A stretch of DNA of 53,547 nt from Actinomyces denticolens (GCF_002072185.1 NZ_MVIW01000022.1:1-53547), one strand, 5' to 3'. Shown: positions 1 to 9,071, counted from the stretch's first letter. The notes: generated by a model not told the origin, from the letters alone. A program made the numbers and translations.

Positions 1-245
1 GCCGGTCCAAGGACACACCCCGCAAACCAGGGGCCGTCAGGTCTCGATTGAGTCAGACCCACCCACCCACAACCAACATAGTGGTCTCGATCGCCACTTC
101 GACCGGTCTCGCGGCAGGGGTGAGGATTGCCTGGATGGACCGGGAATGTGGGTGAGGATACCCATCGCCGGAGGTATCGCCCCAACGAGCCTCCGTTATA
201 GCCTGCGGGAGGCAGAGCGCCGACCACCACCTCATGAGGAGACCT
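1..245. other. Non-coding leader upstream of the moxR operon
   Basis: No convincing gene is seen. The stretch has several GGTCTCGAT-type direct repeats between about 40 and 111. A 14-base segment at 98-111 is identical to part of the large palindrome at 31505-31578. A TATAGC hexamer near 199 could be a -10 element for the operon that follows. Confidence 0.4.
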
Positions 246-1634
246 ATGAGCACCGACCCAGCGCAGCACCGACAGCCCGCTGCTCCTCCCATGGGCGGGC
301 CGTTCTGGGGCACTGTGCCCTCCGTCGACGGGGCTGCCGGCGGTCCCGGCGGCTCGGCCGGCTCCGCTGCCCTGCCCTCCTCCCGCCAGGCCGCCCCCGG
401 TCAGGCTCCCTCGCACCCGGTCCCCCGGCCCGGCGCCTCTCCCGCGGCCCCACCGATGCCCCAGGCGCCGGCCCAGCCGGCCCCGCCGTCGATCGTCCCC
501 GGCGCGCGCCGCGATATCCGCCCCGCCCCGGGGGAGATCCCGCAGTCTGGCACCGTCCCCACCGTCCCCCGCGAGCACGCCTACCCCGCGCCCACCGGCC
601 CCCTGCCCACGCGCGAGGCCCTGCGCGCCGAGGCCGCCCGCTCCTCCCGCTCCAGCCACCCCGAGGAGGACGTGGAGCGCGCCGGCGCTCTCATCAAGCG
701 CATCCACCAGGTCTTCGAGCAGCGCCTGGTGGGCCAGGAGCAACTGCGCCTGGCCCTCATCTCCACGCTCATCGCCGGTGGTCACATCCTCCTGGAATCG
801 GTCCCGGGCCTGGCCAAGACCACCGCCGCCCAGACGCTCGCCTCCGCCGTCTCCGGCTCCTTCACCCGCATCCAGTGCACCCCGGACCTCATGCCCAACG
901 ACATCGTCGGCACCCAGGTCCTCCAGTACGCCACCGGGGAGATGACCACTCAGCTCGGCCCGGTGCACGCCAATATCGTCCTGCTCGACGAGATCAACCG
1001 CTCCAGCGCCAAGACCCAGTCCGCCATGCTCGAGGCCATGCAGGAGCGCCAGACCTCCATCGGCGGCGTCGTCTACCCGCTGCCGCACCCCTTCATGGTG
1101 CTCGCCACCCAGAACCCCATCGAGGAGGAGGGCACCTACGTCCTGCCCGAGGCCCAGATGGACCGCTTTCTCATGAAGGACGTGCTGAGCTACCCCAAGC
1201 CCATGGAGGAGGTCGACGTCCTGGACAAGATCTCCTCCGGCGCCTTCGAGGAGCCCCTGCGCGCCCGGCCCATCAGCACCGACGACGTCGAATGGCTCCA
1301 GGGCGCCGTCGAGCGCGTCTACGTGGACCCCGTCATCAAGCAGTACATCGTCGCCATCATCAACACCTCCCGCGGCGGCGGCCCGCGCCCCGTGCCCGGC
1401 CTGGAGCGCCATGTGCGCGTCGGCGGCTCGCCGCGAGGCTCGATCGCCCTCATGCGGGTCTCCCAGGCCCTCGCCCTCCAGGCCGGTCGCACCTACGTCA
1501 CCCCCGACGACGTCGGGCTCCTGCGCCACGCCGTCATGCGCCACCGTCTGGTGCTGACCTACGACGCCCTCGCCGACGACATCGCCCCCGAGGCGATCAT
1601 CGACGCGGTCTTCGCGGCGGTCCCGACACCGTGA
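246..1634 (+). CDS. MoxR-family AAA+ ATPase
   Basis: AAA+ ATPase of the MoxR type, 462 residues. Such ATPases usually act as chaperones working with VWA-domain proteins, which are encoded just downstream. About the first 130 residues are Pro/Ala-rich and probably disordered. The Walker A variant VPGLAKTT lies near residues 186-193, Walker B LLDEIN near 246-251, followed by the typical MoxR stretch with AMQERQ. I chose the ATG at 246, preceded by AGGAG; an in-frame ATG at 234 lies inside that ribosome site. The DUF58 gene follows with a GTGA overlap, so it is the first gene of a six-gene operon. The substrate is unknown. Confidence 0.93.
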   Translation: MSTDPAQHRQPAAPPMGGPFWGTVPSVDGAAGGPGGSAGSAALPSSRQAAPGQAPSHPVPRPGASPAAPPMPQAPAQPAPPSIVPGARRDIRPAPGEIPQSGTVPTVPREHAYPAPTGPLPTREALRAEAARSSRSSHPEEDVERAGALIKRIHQVFEQRLVGQEQLRLALISTLIAGGHILLESVPGLAKTTAAQTLASAVSGSFTRIQCTPDLMPNDIVGTQVLQYATGEMTTQLGPVHANIVLLDEINRSSAKTQSAMLEAMQERQTSIGGVVYPLPHPFMVLATQNPIEEEGTYVLPEAQMDRFLMKDVLSYPKPMEEVDVLDKISSGAFEEPLRARPISTDDVEWLQGAVERVYVDPVIKQYIVAIINTSRGGGPRPVPGLERHVRVGGSPRGSIALMRVSQALALQAGRTYVTPDDVGLLRHAVMRHRLVLTYDALADDIAPEAIIDAVFAAVPTP

Positions 1635-2680
1635 GCCGTCAGTCCGGGGCGGGCGCCGTCGAGCTGCCGGCCGAGCCGACGCAGCGCGGGTCGCGCCTGG
1701 CCCGCGTGCGGGGGCGCCTGTCCCTGCCCACGCTGCGCCGCGCCACGGGCCTGCTCGACGGGCGGCACAAGTCCGTTCTCCTGGGCCACGGGCAGGATTT
1801 CGACGACCTGTCCGCCTACCGCCCCGGCGACGACGTGGGCGACATCGACTGGAAGGCCTCCGCGCGCATCGGTCAGCCCGTCATCAAGCGCTACCAGCGC
1901 GAGTCCAACCTGCCCCTCGTCCTGGCCGTCGACACCGGCCGGACCATGGCCGCCCAGGCCCCCAGCGGTGAGGACAAGCGCGAGCTCGCCCTCGCCGTCG
2001 CCGAGGTCATGGCCTACCTGGCCCGTCTGCGCGGCGACTCCGTGGCGCTCGTGGCCGGGGACGCCTCCCGGATGGTCTCCCGTCCGCCCCGGTCGGGCGC
2101 CGAGCACGCCGAGACGATCCTGTGGCTCATCGCCCGGCAGTACTCCGCCCTCACGGAGCCCCCGCAGGGCGCTCCGTCGAACGCCCAGGTGCGGGTCGGG
2201 CAGGTCTCGCCCCGGCGGGACAGCGGCGCCGTCATCGGCGAGCTGGTCCCCGGCGCGCCCGCCTCCGACCTGCCGGGGCTGCTCGGCAAGGTCATCAGCC
2301 TCCACGGCCGCCGCAGCCTCGTGGTGCTCCTGACCGACACCTCCCACCCGGACGCCACCGCCCACGACCAGCTCCGCAGGCTGTCGGCGCAGCACGAGCT
2401 CGTCGTCATCCAGATCGCCGACGACGCCCCCATCACCGGCGACCCCGGCGCGGTCCGCGATGTGGAGATGGCGGAGGACCTGCCGGTGTTCCTGCGCTAC
2501 GACACGGCCCTGGGCGCCCAGCTCGCCCGGGCCGACGCCGCCCGGCGGGCCGGTGTCACCGCGCTGCTCGACTCGCGCCGCATCGAGCACGCCGTCGTCG
2601 CCTCCGACGAGAGCCTCGTGGACTCCATCGCCGAGGTGCTCGGCCGTCAGCGCCTCGCCACGGCCCGAAGGAGGCGATGA
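1631..2680 (+). CDS. DUF58 domain protein
   Basis: 349-residue protein with the DUF58 signature (YRPGDDVGDIDWKASAR followed by a conserved KRYQRE) near residues 62-90 and a VWA-like fold after it (LAVDTGRTM). DUF58 proteins are regularly encoded between MoxR and VWA genes and are presumed MoxR partners. The start is the GTG that overlaps the moxR stop codon (GTGA), which indicates translational coupling. The upstream part of this open frame is only a shadow of moxR. The stop overlaps the next start as ATGA. The biochemical role is unknown. Confidence 0.9.
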   Translation: MSRQSGAGAVELPAEPTQRGSRLARVRGRLSLPTLRRATGLLDGRHKSVLLGHGQDFDDLSAYRPGDDVGDIDWKASARIGQPVIKRYQRESNLPLVLAVDTGRTMAAQAPSGEDKRELALAVAEVMAYLARLRGDSVALVAGDASRMVSRPPRSGAEHAETILWLIARQYSALTEPPQGAPSNAQVRVGQVSPRRDSGAVIGELVPGAPASDLPGLLGKVISLHGRRSLVVLLTDTSHPDATAHDQLRRLSAQHELVVIQIADDAPITGDPGAVRDVEMAEDLPVFLRYDTALGAQLARADAARRAGVTALLDSRRIEHAVVASDESLVDSIAEVLGRQRLATARRRR

Positions 2681-3201
2681 CCGTGGAGCTCAGCCCCCCG
2701 CAGCTCATGCCCACCTGGATGGCGGTCACCGCCGTCGTCATCCTCCTGCTCGCCGTGGCCGGACTGCTCTGGTCATTCCTGAGCCACCGGGTCCGGGACG
2801 GCTTCATCAGCGATATCCCCATGGCTCCCGGGGAGCGCCGCCGCTGGATGAGGCTCGTCGAGCGCGCCGCGAAGAAGTACGACGCCGGGCAGATCGACCT
2901 GCGCGCCCTGCACCTCGAACTGGCCTCCGCCCTGCGGGGCTTCGGATCCGAGCGCAGTGGTGAGGACCTGACCACCGCGACCGTCACGGAGATCATGGAT
3001 ATGTCCGCCTCCACCGAGTCCGAGGACATCGAGACCCGCCTCAAGCGCGCCAGGACCACCTCGCAGCCCCTGGACACCGACCCCCTGGGGCATGTCGGGG
3101 AGCTCCTGGCGATCTGGGAGCAGCCCTCCTTCGACCGCGACTCCGACGCCGCGGCCGCCCAGGCCATCGAGCACGCCAGGGAGGTGGTCTCGAGATGGTG
3201 A
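2677..3201 (+). CDS. Single-pass membrane protein of the MoxR/VWA operon
   Basis: 174 residues with one hydrophobic segment near the N terminus (about residues 12-34, AVTAVVILLLAVAGLLWSFL) followed by a charged, probably cytoplasmic helical domain. Its position between DUF58 and VWA genes matches the small membrane protein (DUF4381-like) seen in BatA/BatB-type operons of other bacteria, but I see no diagnostic motif. Start ATG overlaps the previous stop (ATGA), and the stop overlaps the next start by 7 nt. Function is inferred from context only. Confidence 0.85.
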   Translation: MTVELSPPQLMPTWMAVTAVVILLLAVAGLLWSFLSHRVRDGFISDIPMAPGERRRWMRLVERAAKKYDAGQIDLRALHLELASALRGFGSERSGEDLTTATVTEIMDMSASTESEDIETRLKRARTTSQPLDTDPLGHVGELLAIWEQPSFDRDSDAAAAQAIEHAREVVSRW

Positions 3202-4253
3202 TGCCCTGGCTCCCCTGGTTCCTCATCGGCGCCGCCGCGCTGATCATCGGCATCGCCGCGCTGCGCGCCGCCCGCAGGGGCGAGCGGGCCCCGGTCGGTC
3301 CGACGCGCCGCGTCGCCAACGCGATGCCCCTCCTGCGCTCGCCCGCCGTTCTGCGCCGCCTGCGCCGCCGCCGCGCGCTCCACGCGCTCCTGGGCGCGCT
3401 CATCATCGTGGCCATGGCCTCCTCGGCGCTGCTCGCGGGCCGCCCCGTGAGCAAGGACGTGCGCAACGACACCCTGGCCAGCCGCGATATCGTGCTGTGC
3501 CTGGACGTCTCCGGCTCCATGCTCGGCCTGGACTCCCAGGTGCTGGAGACCTACACCGAGCTCATCGACTCCTTCAACGGGGAGCGGGTGGCGCTCATCG
3601 CCTGGAACACGACGGCGCAGACGATGGTGCCCCTCACCGACGACTACGAGACCCTCAAGACCGAGATGGGCAAGATCACCGATCTCCTGGACTCCGCGTT
3701 CTCCAGCCCGTCCTCGGCGCGCAGCCGCTACTCGCGGATGTTCGCCGGCACGATGGCGGAGGAGCTCGACGCCTCCTCGCTGGCCGGCGACGGCCTGGCC
3801 TCCTGCACGCAGGCCTTCGACAACTCCGGCGCCGCCAGCGCCGACGAGCGCCCCCGCTCCATCATTCTGGCCACCGACAACCTCGTCTTCGACGACTCGC
3901 ACGTTCAGCTCTACTCCCTGCCCGAGGCCGCCGAGCTCGCCACGAGTAAGAAGATCCGCCTGTTCTCCATCTACGGCTACGACGACGAGCTCGACTACGG
4001 CGACCTCGCCGCCCAGGTCGAGTCGGCCCGCCGGGAGCTGGAGACGGTCACGCAGGACAACGGCGGCAAGTTCTACCAGGTGGGGGACTCCGGTACGGCC
4101 GGGCGCATCGTCGAGGAGCTGGAGAAGACCCAGGTCCAGGAGTACAGCGCCGACAATGAGGTGCGGCTGACGGACACTCCCAGGGCGGGCGCCATCTGGC
4201 TGGTGCTGGCCGCCGGCTCCCTGCTGCTCATCGCCGCCTGGAGGCGCGCATGA
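3195..4253 (+). CDS. VWA domain membrane protein (BatA-like)
   Basis: 352 residues. It has an N-terminal membrane segment, a second one around residues 60-80, a von Willebrand factor A domain, and a final membrane helix at the C terminus (IWLVLAAGSLLLIAAW). The metal-ion-dependent adhesion site DVSGS is intact at residues 104-108. This topology, with a VWA domain held between terminal membrane helices, is that of BatA/BatB-like proteins. The neighbouring MoxR ATPase is the likely partner. The start is the ATG overlapping the preceding stop. The ligand is unknown. Confidence 0.9.
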   Translation: MVMPWLPWFLIGAAALIIGIAALRAARRGERAPVGPTRRVANAMPLLRSPAVLRRLRRRRALHALLGALIIVAMASSALLAGRPVSKDVRNDTLASRDIVLCLDVSGSMLGLDSQVLETYTELIDSFNGERVALIAWNTTAQTMVPLTDDYETLKTEMGKITDLLDSAFSSPSSARSRYSRMFAGTMAEELDASSLAGDGLASCTQAFDNSGAASADERPRSIILATDNLVFDDSHVQLYSLPEAAELATSKKIRLFSIYGYDDELDYGDLAAQVESARRELETVTQDNGGKFYQVGDSGTAGRIVEELEKTQVQEYSADNEVRLTDTPRAGAIWLVLAAGSLLLIAAWRRA

Positions 4254-5386
4254 CACTCCATCCGCTGCTCGGATGGCCCCTCACCATCCTCGCCGCCCTC
4301 ATCGGCATCGGCGCCGTCGTCCTGAACTGGTGGCGTCTGCGCCCGGCGCGGCCGCGCCCCCAGGCGGCCCCCGCCCCCTACGGCCCGCAGGCCCGGGCCC
4401 CACGGGGGGCGGGAGCTGATCTCCCGCCCGCCCGCCGTCAGCTGTCGCGCTCGGCGCGCCTCGTCGTCGCCCGGCGGGCCGCGCTGGTGGCCGCGCTCGT
4501 GCTCATGCTCGCCGGTCCCAGCACCTACCAGTACGATCAGCGGGTCACCTCCACCGTGGAGGTCTACCTCGTCGTCGATCGCACGGGCTCCATGGCCGCC
4601 GAGGACTGGGCCGGCGGCGCCGGGACCCGGCTCGACGGCGTCCGCGCGGATCTGGAGGCGATCCGCCGGGCCCTGCCCGAGGCCCGCTTCTCCATCCTCG
4701 CCCTGGACTCCACGGCGGCCAGGGAGATGCCGCTGAGCACCGACACCAACGCCGTCGACTCCTGGATCAAGACACTCCGGCAGGAGGTGACGAGCCGATC
4801 CACGGGCTCCTCGCTCGAGCGCATGCTCCCGCTGCTCAGCGCCACCCTCACCGAGGCCGAGCAGGTGGCCCCCCAGGACGCCCGCCTCGTCTACATCCTC
4901 TCCGACGGCGAGGCGACCGACGACGGCGCCGGGGCCAAGGACGCCGCCTCGCAGGGCGTGGCCTGGAAGGACCTCGCCCCCCTCGTCGACGGCGGCGCGG
5001 TGCTGGGCTACGGCACCGCCCGCGGCGGGAGGATGCGCGAGTACGACGGCGGCACGACCCCCGCCGACCAGATGCCCTACATCAAGGAGAAGGGGCACAG
5101 CGATGACGCCATCTCGGTCCCGGATACCCAGGAGCTGCAGACGGTGGCGACGGACCTCGGCCTGCCCTACTACCAGCGCGACGGCGAGGGCGACGACCCG
5201 ACGAGCGCCTTCACGAGCGTCGACGTCGAGCAGATCCTGTCCGACGGGCACCACGGCAAGCGCTCCAGCCGCTACCTCACCTGGCCCCTGGCGCTCCTGG
5301 TCTTCGCGCTCATGACCTGGGAGGCAGTGGCGCTCGTGCGCTCCGATATCGAGGTGCGCCGCCTGGCGCGGGCAGGGGGACGGTGA
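4250..5386 (+). CDS. Second VWA domain membrane protein (BatB-like)
   Basis: 378 residues with an N-terminal membrane helix, a second hydrophobic segment near residue 80, a VWA domain and a C-terminal membrane helix (WPLALLVFALMTWEAVAL). The adhesion motif reads DRTGS at residues 110-114, with Thr in place of the usual first Ser; Thr can also ligate metal, so binding may be kept. It is translationally coupled to both neighbours (ATGA overlaps). It is probably a paralogue of the preceding VWA protein. Confidence 0.9.
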   Translation: MTLHPLLGWPLTILAALIGIGAVVLNWWRLRPARPRPQAAPAPYGPQARAPRGAGADLPPARRQLSRSARLVVARRAALVAALVLMLAGPSTYQYDQRVTSTVEVYLVVDRTGSMAAEDWAGGAGTRLDGVRADLEAIRRALPEARFSILALDSTAAREMPLSTDTNAVDSWIKTLRQEVTSRSTGSSLERMLPLLSATLTEAEQVAPQDARLVYILSDGEATDDGAGAKDAASQGVAWKDLAPLVDGGAVLGYGTARGGRMREYDGGTTPADQMPYIKEKGHSDDAISVPDTQELQTVATDLGLPYYQRDGEGDDPTSAFTSVDVEQILSDGHHGKRSSRYLTWPLALLVFALMTWEAVALVRSDIEVRRLARAGGR

Positions 5387-6222
5387 TGGGAGCGCGCAAG
5401 CCGATGCCGAGGCGCCGCCGCCTGCTGATCGGGCTCGGCCTGACCTCGATCCTGCTCGTCGCGGGCCTGTGGTTGGCGGCGGTGTCCACGGGCACCACCC
5501 TGGCCAACCGCTCCCTGTACGCGGGCGACTACTCCACCGCGGTGGACCGCTACCGCATGGTGCGCACGATCAACCCGTGGTTGCACAAGTGGCGGGTGCG
5601 CTACAACCTGGGCACCGCCGAGCTCCTGGCGGGGGACTACGACCGCTCGATCGCCGACCTGGAGTCCTCCCTGCCCGACGCCCCTCAGGAGGTCATCGAC
5701 GTCGCCTACGACACCGAGGGCAATATCATCCGGCAGCGCACCGGCGTGTGCATGACCCGCGTCAATCTCTTCGTGGCGCATATGGCCCTGGCGGGGCAGG
5801 CCCAGGAGTCGGGGGACACGACGGCGGCGCAGGCCCAGGTCGACGCCGCGAAGGAGGCCGCGGGCGACTGCGAGGTCCCCCCTGTCCAGTCCCCGCAGCC
5901 CCAGCCGACGACGCCCCCCACCCAGACGCCGACGCCGACCGCCTCGCCCACCCAGACCCCGAGCGCCTCCGGGTCCCCCTCGCCGGGCGCGTCCCAGAGC
6001 CCCAGCGGTGATCCGTCAAGCGACCCGTCAGCGGATCCGAGCGCCTCCGGCTCCTCCTCGCCGACCGCCTCCGGGTCGAGCGCGCCCACGCCGGGCGCGA
6101 GCGGCTCAGCCGGCCCGACGCCCACGGAGGGCCAGGAGAAGGAGAAGAGGCTTCAGCGCCGTAACCAGGGGCGCGAGGAGCGCTCCGCAGGACCGAATGA
6201 CGGCGCTAAGCGCCGCTGGTGA
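5383..6222 (+). CDS. Membrane-anchored TPR-like protein with Ser/Pro/Thr tail (BatC-like position)
   Basis: 279 residues. One membrane helix (about 10-35) is followed by a short helical region with TPR-like features (YAGDYSTAVDRYRM, then YNLGTAELLAGDYDRSIADL). After about residue 165 comes a low-complexity tail of Pro, Thr, Ser and Gly. A TPR protein closing a MoxR-DUF58-VWA-VWA operon is the arrangement of batC, so a scaffold role is plausible. The start ATG overlaps the upstream stop. It ends 21 bp from the convergent tetR gene. Confidence 0.83.
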   Translation: MMGARKPMPRRRRLLIGLGLTSILLVAGLWLAAVSTGTTLANRSLYAGDYSTAVDRYRMVRTINPWLHKWRVRYNLGTAELLAGDYDRSIADLESSLPDAPQEVIDVAYDTEGNIIRQRTGVCMTRVNLFVAHMALAGQAQESGDTTAAQAQVDAAKEAAGDCEVPPVQSPQPQPTTPPTQTPTPTASPTQTPSASGSPSPGASQSPSGDPSSDPSADPSASGSSSPTASGSSAPTPGASGSAGPTPTEGQEKEKRLQRRNQGREERSAGPNDGAKRRW

Positions 6223-6243
6223 ACGGGCGCCGGGCGGCGCGGC

Positions 6244-6930
6244 TCAGCCGACGGCGGCCCGCTCGCGTCGAGAGGCCGGGGCGTCCTCGTCCTCTGTGGC
6301 GTGGGTGCGGCGGATCGCGGGCACCGCGTGGTCCGGGAGCCGCGCTCCGACGGCCCGCAGGACGAAGATGTCCAGGGCGTCGAGGTAGGCGGCCCGCGCC
6401 GCGGGGTCCTGAGGGGTGGGCCGCCCGCCCATGACGCAGGCGTTGAGCAGAGGGATGAGCATCGCCGAGTCCTGCCGGGGGATGAGGCCCTCATCCATGG
6501 CGTCGGTGAGGATCGAGGCGAGCATCTGGCTGATGAGCCCGCCGTGGGCGCGCAGCCGTCCCGCCGTGCTGCGCGAGACCGAGCTGGCCAGCGGCCCGGT
6601 GGTGGGGAAGTGGAAGTGGCGCTTGAGGAGGGCCTGCTGGCGCACGTACACGCGCAGGCGGTCGATCGGGTCCTCGATGCCTGCCAGTGCGATGGACAGT
6701 TCCTCGGAGTAGCGGACGACCTCGTGCTCCATGAAGGCCAGGAGCAGGTCCTCCTTATCGGCGAAATGGTTGTAGACGGCGGTGCGGCCCACGCCGGCGC
6801 GCGCGGCGACATCGGAGAGCGTGATCTTGTCGAAGGAGCGCTGGCTCATGAGAAGGGACAGGGACTCGAACAGCGCGTTGCGCGTGCGCTCGCGGTGCTC
6901 GGCGAGGGAGCTACCCATGATCTTCGGCAT
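6244..6930 (-). CDS. TetR family transcriptional regulator
   Basis: 228 residues. The N-terminal helix-turn-helix is clear (ITLSDVAARAGVGRTAVYNHFADK, about residues 36-58, quoted in part), followed by the usual all-helical ligand-binding region. Start is the first ATG: a TAGGCT -10 hexamer ends 6 nt upstream, indicating leaderless transcription. An 11-bp perfect palindrome (6945-6955) lies inside the promoter spacer, the expected place for an autoregulatory operator. No efflux gene is adjacent, so the effector and targets are unknown. Confidence 0.92.
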   Translation of the reverse strand: MPKIMGSSLAEHRERTRNALFESLSLLMSQRSFDKITLSDVAARAGVGRTAVYNHFADKEDLLLAFMEHEVVRYSEELSIALAGIEDPIDRLRVYVRQQALLKRHFHFPTTGPLASSVSRSTAGRLRAHGGLISQMLASILTDAMDEGLIPRQDSAMLIPLLNACVMGGRPTPQDPAARAAYLDALDIFVLRAVGARLPDHAVPAIRRTHATEDEDAPASRRERAAVG

Positions 6931-6936
6931 GAGGCT

Positions 6937-6942
6937 AGCCTA
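6937..6942 (-). promoter_or_regulatory. -10 element of tetR gene (leaderless)
   Basis: Reads TAGGCT on the minus strand and ends 6 nt before the ATG. The sequence AGGCTAGCCT here is itself palindromic, so a weak plus-strand promoter is also possible. Confidence 0.65.
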
Positions 6943-6944
6943 AC

Positions 6945-6955
6945 TCACGACGTGA
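6945..6955. promoter_or_regulatory. Candidate TetR operator
   Basis: Perfect palindrome TCACGACGTGA between the -10 hexamer and the -35 position of the tetR promoter. It is well placed for autorepression by the adjacent regulator. Confidence 0.5.
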
Positions 6956-7061
6956 CGTTGTGGTTCTCGGTGTCAGCAAGCAGGGATGTCGTTGCGGGTC
7001 GCGGCCCGGACGAAAGCCGCGGTTGTGCGGGAAATCACGATGAGGATGTTGATCCTCACTA

Positions 7062-7574
7062 TCAGGAGCGCGCTCCCCGCGCGAGGGTCGACCGGATCGC
7101 GCGAAGGATGGGCGCGTCCGCCGGCAGCCAGGGAAGGGCGTCGAGCTCCCCCAGCCGCACCCAGTCCAGTGACTGGTGCGCCTTCCCGCATCGGGGCGGG
7201 CGATCGCCGTCGGGCTCGGCGAGCCAGACCCTCATCCGGTGCCCGTTCATCGCGGCCCAGGCCGGGGCGCCGTCGCCCGGATGCTCGCGCCGCGGCGGGG
7301 GCGGCGGAACCGCCAGCGCGGCGGGCGGCACGACCTCGGCGCCAAGGCGCACCGACGCCCCGATCTCCTCGGCGAGCTCGCGCGCCAGCGCGGTCACCGG
7401 CTCCTCCCCGCTCTCGACCTTGCCGCCCGGCAGCTCGTACTCGCCCGCATGCTGAGGAGGGTAGGAGCGGGCGGCGCAGAGCATCGATGTCGGGCGGGCC
7501 AGGGAATCCAGGATCGCGGCGGCGACGACGAGGCGGCCGGAGGAGGGCCGGGCGGGGCGGGCTGGAGCGCTCAT
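7062..7574 (-). CDS. Nudix hydrolase (MutT-like)
   Basis: 170 residues with a complete Nudix box: G, five residues, E, seven residues, then RELAEEIGA, within LPGGKVESGEEP onward. These enzymes hydrolyse nucleoside diphosphate derivatives. The similarity to (deoxy)CTP/8-oxo-dGTP pyrophosphohydrolases suggests nucleotide-pool cleaning, but the substrate is not proven. I chose the ATG giving MSAPARP: a TACAGT hexamer ends 6 nt upstream. An upstream in-frame ATG would add 19 Gly/Arg/Pro-rich residues. Confidence 0.92.
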   Translation of the reverse strand: MSAPARPARPSSGRLVVAAAILDSLARPTSMLCAARSYPPQHAGEYELPGGKVESGEEPVTALARELAEEIGASVRLGAEVVPPAALAVPPPPPRREHPGDGAPAWAAMNGHRMRVWLAEPDGDRPPRCGKAHQSLDWVRLGELDALPWLPADAPILRAIRSTLARGARS

Positions 7575-7580
7575 GCGCTG

Positions 7581-7586
7581 ACTGTA
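7581..7586 (-). promoter_or_regulatory. -10 element of the Nudix gene (leaderless)
   Basis: TACAGT on the minus strand, 6 nt before the ATG; no ribosome-binding site is present. Confidence 0.7.
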
Positions 7587-7654
7587 GAGCCCCGGCCGCG
7601 GAGCCCCGGCCGTGCCCCTCCCGGGGCGCACAGGGCGCGCATAGGCCCATGGGG

Positions 7655-7660
7655 CACAAT
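7655..7660 (+). promoter_or_regulatory. -10 element of the M50-like gene (leaderless)
   Basis: CACAAT ending 6 nt before the GTG at 7667. This supports the GTG over the ATG at 7649. Confidence 0.55.
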
Positions 7661-7666
7661 CCCATC

Positions 7667-8407
7667 GTGACTCTCAGTGGGTTCCTCCTGGACGCCGTCG
7701 ATCGCATCCTCCCATCCACCGCGCCGGACCCGGCAGCGGTATGGCCGGGGATCCTCCTGCTCGGCCTCGTCCTGGCCATGCCGACGGCGCGGCGCTGGGG
7801 GCGCGCGGCGGTGACCGTCATCCACGAGGCCGGGCACGCCGGCGTCGGACTCCTCGTCGGCCGTCGCTTCGAGGGCTTCACCGTGGACGCCGGGCTCGGG
7901 GGTCGGGCGATCACCAGCGGGCGCAGCCGGGGCCCGGGCAGGATCGCCACCGCGTGGGCGGGCTACCCCACGCCCGCGCTCATCGGCTGCCTCCTCGTGC
8001 AGGCGGCACTGGGCGGCTGGGTCGGCCCGCTCCTCACCGTCGCCCTAGTCGCCGAGCTCGTGCTGCTCATCAAGTCCCGCTCGGCGCGCACCCTCGGGCT
8101 CGTCCTGCTCGTCATCGCCGCCACCACCGCCCTGTGGTGGACGGGCTCCAGCATCGTGCGGGCGGGTCCGCTGGCCCTCGCGCCCCGCGACGCCCTGACA
8201 GCAGGGGCCGGTCTGGTGCTCCTCCTGGGCTCCTGGGACGCGCTGCGCGACGTCGCCGCCAGTCACGACCCTCACCAGGACCACGGCTCACTGGCCGGGC
8301 TCACCCGCCTGCCGGGCTGGTTCTGGCTGGGCACCTGGTGGCTGGTGATCGCCGGCGCCACGGCCTGGTCCGCCTGGAGCCTGGCGCGCAGCGCCGGATG
8401 GGCGTAG
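7667..8407 (+). CDS. M50B-like integral membrane metalloprotease
   Basis: 246 residues with about six hydrophobic segments. An HEAGH zinc motif (HExxH) lies at residues 53-57 inside the first part of the membrane region, followed by Gly-rich TAWAGYPTPALIG. This matches the peptidase M50B-like family common in Actinobacteria, whose substrates are generally unknown. Start GTG fits a leaderless promoter; the ATG 18 nt upstream is an alternative and would add MGHNPI. The gene is transcribed divergently from the Nudix gene with a short shared promoter region. Confidence 0.87.
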   Translation: MTLSGFLLDAVDRILPSTAPDPAAVWPGILLLGLVLAMPTARRWGRAAVTVIHEAGHAGVGLLVGRRFEGFTVDAGLGGRAITSGRSRGPGRIATAWAGYPTPALIGCLLVQAALGGWVGPLLTVALVAELVLLIKSRSARTLGLVLLVIAATTALWWTGSSIVRAGPLALAPRDALTAGAGLVLLLGSWDALRDVAASHDPHQDHGSLAGLTRLPGWFWLGTWWLVIAGATAWSAWSLARSAGWA

Positions 8408-8551
8408 GCGGCCCACTCGTCCTGGCCCGCCGACCCGGGCCCCCGGGGGCGCTGAGCCGGGCGCGGGCCCGCGCGTGGGCGCCGGGTGGTGGCACACTTG
8501 ACCCTGACGATCTATTTTCCCTGATCGGCCCCGTTGAAAGGAGTCCCGACC

Positions 8552-8980
8552 ATGTCCCGCGCACCGCTAGCCATCCGCGCCCTCCTCGCCGGGCCCTTCA
8601 TCCACGGGGGCTGGACCCAGGTCGGCGGCGCGGACGCTCTCGCCCGCCAGGCCGAGCCCATTGCGACGGCGCTCAACGCCTCCGCCGGGCCCACTGCTCA
8701 GGCCCTCCTCGGCCGTGAGGTCACGGGGAGGGACCTCGTCCTGCTCAACGGCGGGGCGATGATGGCGGGCGGCGCCGCACTGGTGGCGGGCGTGGGGACG
8801 CGCTGCGCCGCGGGCGGCCTCATCCTGTCCCTCATCCCCACCACCATTCAGGGCCAGGCCTTCTGGAGGGAGGAGGGCTTCAAGCGCTCCCAGAAGCTCC
8901 AGGGGGCGCTGACCAACGGCGCGCTCGTCGCCGGGCTGGCGCTCCTGGCGCTGCGGGGCTCCCGCCGCCGTCGGCGCTGA
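8552..8980 (+). CDS. DoxX family membrane protein
   Basis: 142 residues with several hydrophobic helices, opening with the DoxX-like pattern (RALLAGPFIHGGWTQVGG) and ending in an Arg-rich tail. DoxX proteins are small four-helix membrane proteins linked to redox or thiosulfate:quinone chemistry; no specific role can be read here. Start ATG 8552 has AAAGGAG 8 nt upstream; an upstream TTG at 8534 lies before that site and is rejected. The gap 8408-8551 holds only a weak TTGACC element near 8498. Confidence 0.85.
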   Translation: MSRAPLAIRALLAGPFIHGGWTQVGGADALARQAEPIATALNASAGPTAQALLGREVTGRDLVLLNGGAMMAGGAALVAGVGTRCAAGGLILSLIPTTIQGQAFWREEGFKRSQKLQGALTNGALVAGLALLALRGSRRRRR

Positions 8981-9071
8981 TCGGCACTCGCGGTCGGGCC
9001 GCCACCGAGGCCATCGGGCCGCCCACGGCGCGGGTCCGCCCCTCGGCGCGGGAGCCTGGGCGCTCCGGGGC

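Noticed and set aside
53-313. Small minus-strand gene at the window start
   Set aside because: No ribosome site, no recognisable domain, and it overlaps the moxR start antisense.
146-1630. Long open frame overlapping moxR in another frame and running into the DUF58 gene
   Set aside because: Its product is an Arg/Pro/His-rich shadow; only the part from GTG 1631 has DUF58 motifs.
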